DNA from: a virus
Direction: 5' to 3' (one strand)
IMG/VR virus record: IMGVR_UViG_3300048592_001390
Coordinates: 1 to 32,458 of that record
Length of the DNA: 32,458 nt
Shown here: positions 30,491 through 32,458 of the stretch, piece after piece
How the letters are laid out: each line of letters begins with the position of its first letter
Numbering within the stretch: position 1 is the stretch's first letter
Program-made: the position numbers and the translations under genes
The notes under the pieces: model-generated
What the model saw: only the letters and a program-made list of their open reading frames with translations
Database searches by the model: none
Told to the model about the DNA's origin: nothing

Positions 30491-30507
30491 GAAGCCACTG
30501 TGGCTTC
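30491..30507 (-). promoter_or_regulatory. 17-base palindrome, operator-like
   Basis: GAAGCCAC-T-GTGGCTTC is a perfect dyad with a single central base, flanked by GGC and GCC a few bases out. The one-base centre makes a DNA-binding dimer site more likely than an RNA hairpin. No regulator gene is in the window. Confidence 0.55.
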
Positions 30508-30562
30508 ATCGCCACTGCTCCCGAGCATGGAGGAAATCCTACGACGGATCGCCGAAAATGTT

Positions 30563-30582
30563 GCGCGGCCTCATCGCCGCGC
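30563..30582 (-). terminator. GC hairpin after the DUF6362-like gene
   Basis: GCGCGGC (30563-30569) and GCCGCGC (30576-30582) pair around a 6-base loop. On the minus strand it is followed by AACATTTTC. It lies about 56 bases after the stop of the upstream gene and may end the early transcript; the short T run makes this moderate evidence. Confidence 0.5.
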
Positions 30583-30617
30583 ATTTCCCATCGCCACCGC
30601 ATTCGCGGTGAGCGTTC

Positions 30618-30637
30618 CGCCAAAACACGCCAAAACC
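30618..30637 (-). repeat. Tandem 10-base direct repeat
   Basis: CGCCAAAACA and CGCCAAAACC lie head to tail directly after the stop codon of the 130-aa gene (on the minus strand GGTTTTGGCG then TGTTTTGGCG). Purpose unknown. Confidence 0.6.
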
Positions 30638-31030
30638 CTACGCGATGCACGCACCGTTGAGCTTGGCGGCAACGTGTGCGAGTGCTGCCTGCCAACGCCG
30701 CCACGCGGTACTGCGGTCGCAGGCGAAGCGGATGGTGATGTCGCGCCAGCCGTAGCGCTTGGCGCGCATCCACACCAGATGGCGCTGCTCCTCGTCGAGC
30801 CATTGCACCCAGTGCATCGTCTCCAGCATGCGGTCGATGGCCGCAGGTGACGGTGGGAACGGGCGATAGACCTTCTCGTCGGCCGAGAAGGCTTCCCACG
30901 CACTGCGGGCGATCACCGGCCAGGTGTTGAAGTACCCCTGCACACGCACGGGCGGCAGGCGGCGGCTGGTACTGGCTGCTTCTTCGAAGCGTGCGGCCAC
31001 CGCATCAATCGTCCAGGTCCGGTCAGCCAC
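30638..31030 (-). CDS. DUF6362-like helix-turn-helix protein (130 aa)
   Basis: This 130-residue protein carries AVAARFEEAASTSRRLPPVR VQGYFNTWPVIARSAWEAFS near the start and a C-terminal helix-turn-helix of sigma-region-4 type (VWMRAKRYGWRDITIRFACD RSTAWRRWQAAL). The RLP..RVQGYFNTWP string matches what I remember as DUF6362, frequent in proteobacterial phages near terminase genes; from memory. It may bind DNA as a phage transcription regulator (inference). The GTG start at 31030 overlaps the upstream stop by 8 bases. It is the last gene before the long repeat-rich control region, whose dyads it could bind. Confidence 0.8.
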   Translation of the reverse strand: MADRTWTIDAVAARFEEAASTSRRLPPVRVQGYFNTWPVIARSAWEAFSADEKVYRPFPPSPAAIDRMLETMHWVQWLDEEQRHLVWMRAKRYGWRDITIRFACDRSTAWRRWQAALAHVAAKLNGACIA

Positions 31031-31226
31031 GGCGCGCGCCTCCGTAGAGCCGCTCGCCGATGGCCTTCACGAACTCCCGCTCGAAGTAGTCGAGCCGGTC
31101 GTCGGTCAGGTGGACGACGAGGATGTGCTGGTCGCGCCAGCCGCGTTGCTTCATCGCCTCGAGGTCCGTGGTCTCGGGCTGGATGCGCGCCAAGGGGCAG
31201 CGATAAGTGGGCGTCGGGATCTTCAT
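31023..31226 (-). CDS. Small conserved-looking phage protein (67 aa)
   Basis: This 67-residue protein begins MKIPTPTYRCPLARIQPETT DLEAMKQRGWRDQHILVVHL and continues TDDRLDYFEREFVKAIGERL. One beta strand (HILVVHLTDDRL) and helices; the RGWRDQHILVV string looks constrained. The ATG at 31226 has AGGAGG 8 bases upstream, inside the end of the resolvase gene, and lies one base after its stop. Its own stop overlaps the next gene by 8 bases, so the three genes are tightly coupled. Function unknown. Confidence 0.8.
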   Translation of the reverse strand: MKIPTPTYRCPLARIQPETTDLEAMKQRGWRDQHILVVHLTDDRLDYFEREFVKAIGERLYGGARRG

Positions 31227-31227
31227 C

Positions 31228-31692
31228 TCACGCCTCCTCGCTGGCGGTGGCCCAGTGCAGCAGGGCCAGGGCGTCGGCTTCGTTGTCGTCAGCCGGTGCG
31301 TGGCCGAGTGCGGTCATCGCCGCGATCATGAGGTCCTTGCTGGCATTGCCCTTGCCGGTCGCGTGCTTCTTGATCGTGCCGACCGGCACGCCCTGGTAGG
31401 GAATCTGGTGGTGCTCGCACCACGCGGTGAGCGTGGCGAGGAATCCGCCGTAGGCGTGCGCTGCGTCGGTCGAGACGTGCCGTCGCACTTCCTCGAAGTG
31501 CAGCGCATCGATGCCGCCGGTCATGTCCTTGAGCTCTGCGAGCCAGCGCTTGAAGCGCAGGAAGCGCATGCCGCCGCCTTCGAAGCGCTGCGGTCGGAAG
31601 CTCTCGCTGCCGCTGGTGATGGCGCCGTCGCTGCCGCGCAGCGCCCAGCCGGTGGTGGTGCCCAGGTCGAGGGCGAGGATCGTCGTGGTCAT
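31228..31692 (-). CDS. RuvC-like Holliday junction resolvase (154 aa)
   Basis: This is an RNase-H-fold nuclease expected to cut branched DNA formed in replication or recombination before packaging. MTTTILALDLGTTTGWALRG holds the first acidic residue, IDALHFEEVRRHV the second, and DDNEADALALLHW the final acidic pair typical of RuvC-like phage enzymes. GTIKKHATGKGNASKD is the conserved K-rich loop before the last motif. The start is ATG 31692 because AAGGA stands 8 bases upstream and family members begin at this strand; an upstream ATG at 31767 lacks support. About 150 residues is normal for the family. Confidence 0.9.
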   Translation of the reverse strand: MTTTILALDLGTTTGWALRGSDGAITSGSESFRPQRFEGGGMRFLRFKRWLAELKDMTGGIDALHFEEVRRHVSTDAAHAYGGFLATLTAWCEHHQIPYQGVPVGTIKKHATGKGNASKDLMIAAMTALGHAPADDNEADALALLHWATASEEA

Positions 31693-31716
31693 GGGTGCAG
31701 TCCTTGATTCGGTGCG

Positions 31717-31815
31717 GACTGACGGATTGGACGGATCACATCGAAACCCTCCATGAGGTGCGCGCACGTCTCGCGCGCGTAGGAGTTACGACGTAGTCCG
31801 TCACATCCGTCAGTC
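31717..31815 (-). repeat. Long-range imperfect inverted repeat between primase and resolvase
   Basis: The arms 31717-31737 and 31795-31815 are inverted copies matching at 17 of 21 positions, with an uninterrupted 11-base part starting GACTGACGGA. Each arm itself holds two copies of a GACGGA-type unit about 9 bases apart. They enclose 57 bases in the 142-base gap between the primase stop and the resolvase start. Nothing else is seen in this gap apart from the resolvase ribosome binding site. Confidence 0.65.
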
Positions 31816-31834
31816 GTGTCTGTCGGCATGGCGG

Positions 31835-32458
31835 TCAGTTGTCGGCATAAGGGGTGTAAGCGGGCGTGGGCGGGCTCTTGAGGCCGATGCCGCGGAAGCC
31901 ACGCAGGCCCACCGTGTTGCGCCACTTCTCGACGCCGCGTGCGATCAGCAGATCGGAAAATCGCTTCTGCGAGCCGATGAACTCGCCCGTGGCGTCGGCC
32001 CACTGTTTCCAGTCGTTGAACAGCTCTGCGGCCAGCGACTTGGCGTTGCTCTCGCGCACGCAGCGCTCGTCGAGCCAACGGCCCAACGCGTCTTCGGCTT
32101 CGAAGTACTCCTCGGTGGCCTCGAGGACCTGCTGTGGCGGTTCGAGCCGGCCGAGGCGCTGCCAGTCGAGGCAGCCCTGCACGGCCCAGGCGAGGATGCC
32201 GTCGCGCTCGGCCAGCAGCTTCTGCTGCAGATGCTTGTCGCGACGCTCGGGCGGCACCGTGATCGTGAACGGGATCAGGTGCAGGCGCCGCTTCATCGCT
32301 TCGTCGATGTTGCGAATGGCTGGCTTGTGGTTGCCAGCCACCACGAGCTTGAACTGCGGGAAAAACTCGAAGAAGTCCTGCCGCATGAAGCGCGCGGAGA
32401 TCTTGTCGCCGCCGGTGAGGTTCTTGACCTTGGACTCGGCCCAGCGCCGACCCTGTTC
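31835..32458 (-). CDS. Phage primase/helicase (P4-D5 type), C-terminal part
   Basis: Only the C-terminal 207 residues are present; the N-terminus lies beyond the right edge. The first residues EQGRRWAESKVKNLTGGDKI S and KLVVAGNHKPAIRNIDEAMK RRLHLIPF are the sensor and arginine-finger region of superfamily 3 helicases as in phage P4 alpha and D5-like proteins. IPFTITVPPERRDKHLQQKL and GILAWAVQGCLDWQRLG follow, then a C-terminal winged-helix-like part (AAELFNDWKQWADATGEFIG SQKRFSDLLIARG). This would be the phage replication enzyme, opening DNA and, in its missing part, probably priming synthesis. Confidence 0.93.
   Translation of the reverse strand, partial: EQGRRWAESKVKNLTGGDKISARFMRQDFFEFFPQFKLVVAGNHKPAIRNIDEAMKRRLHLIPFTITVPPERRDKHLQQKLLAERDGILAWAVQGCLDWQRLGRLEPPQQVLEATEEYFEAEDALGRWLDERCVRESNAKSLAAELFNDWKQWADATGEFIGSQKRFSDLLIARGVEKWRNTVGLRGFRGIGLKSPPTPAYTPYADN

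Larger units (their letters stand above)
30285..30637 (-). other. 353-base repeat-rich non-coding control region
   Basis: No convincing gene is present on either strand; open frames here are Arg-rich shadows. Read on the minus strand from 30637, it holds a pair of tandem 10-base repeats, a GC hairpin with a T-rich tail (30563-30582), a 17-base palindrome (30491-30507), an array of TGCGAACC repeats (30358-30406) and an intrinsic terminator (30311-30336) just before the methyltransferase GTG. I could not assign a promoter with confidence. The density of symmetrical elements suggests it controls the methyltransferase and downstream operon. Confidence 0.6.

Noticed and set aside
30527-30850. Plus-strand open frame beginning MEEILRRIAENVARP
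   Set aside because: The first residues look protein-like, but there is no ribosome binding site, the rest is low quality, and it is antisense to the DUF6362-like gene.
30285-30899. N-terminal extension of the TSPPY methyltransferase to an upstream ATG
   Set aside because: The upstream part overlaps the DUF6362-like gene in another frame, crosses two hairpins and the repeat array, and is Arg/Gly-rich; the ParB domain begins at GTG 30284.

Overview
This window is a near-complete structural and packaging block of a tailed, long-tailed (siphovirus-type) bacteriophage or prophage from a GC-rich proteobacterium. The host cannot be named from the sequence; the GC-rich codon use and the protein families suggest a Beta- or Gammaproteobacterium. 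No integrase, repressor, attachment site, tRNA or host gene is visible, so whether this is an integrated prophage or a free phage genome is undecided. Both window edges cut through genes: a lysozyme on the left and a primase/helicase on the right.

Almost everything is on the minus strand and reads from right to left. From the right come a replication/recombination block (end of a P4/D5-type primase-helicase, a RuvC-like resolvase, two small genes) and a 353-base non-coding stretch full of direct and inverted repeats. Two tandem ParB-domain DNA methyltransferases follow (one with a TSPPY motif, one with DPPY). After the plus-strand island described below, the packaging and head genes follow lambda-like logic: TerS, TerL (GpA family), two fibre-like proteins, gpW-like connector, portal, S49 protease with an internal scaffold start, decoration protein, capsid protein E and head-tail joining proteins. 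Then come the tail genes: tail terminator, tail tube, tail chaperone with a -1 frameshift extension, tape measure, and a set of large distal-tail/hub/fibre proteins. An intrinsic terminator separates these from the lysis genes (a DUF6127-like membrane protein, a holin-like protein and a lysozyme with a signal-anchor N-terminus). Genes are packed with 1-8 base overlaps or gaps of a few bases, so translation is probably coupled along a long late operon.

The exception is a plus-strand island at about 24.7-27.6 kb, between TerS and the methyltransferases. It holds seven small genes (one apparently frameshifted), including a DUF3489-like winged-helix protein and a DUF6900-like protein. Each gene is preceded by a copy of the same 33-nt element, consensus CGCTTGGCTTC-N6-GAACAGCGCGTTCATG, then a G-poor, CA-rich leader, usually a GGAG-type ribosome binding site, and the ATG. 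The element's fixed internal spacing, its conservation beside unrelated genes, its changing reading frame relative to the gene downstream, and its two mutually exclusive hairpins point to a cis-acting RNA or DNA element rather than coding sequence. This modular 'one element per cargo gene' island is the most unusual part of the window.

Other points of note are a T7 run and an open -1 frame that reveal a tail-chaperone fusion protein with no start codon of its own, and a Nu3-like internal start in the protease gene. There is also a repeat-rich control region in which an intrinsic terminator sits directly in front of the methyltransferase operon, and an inverted repeat of about 21 bases downstream of the primase.
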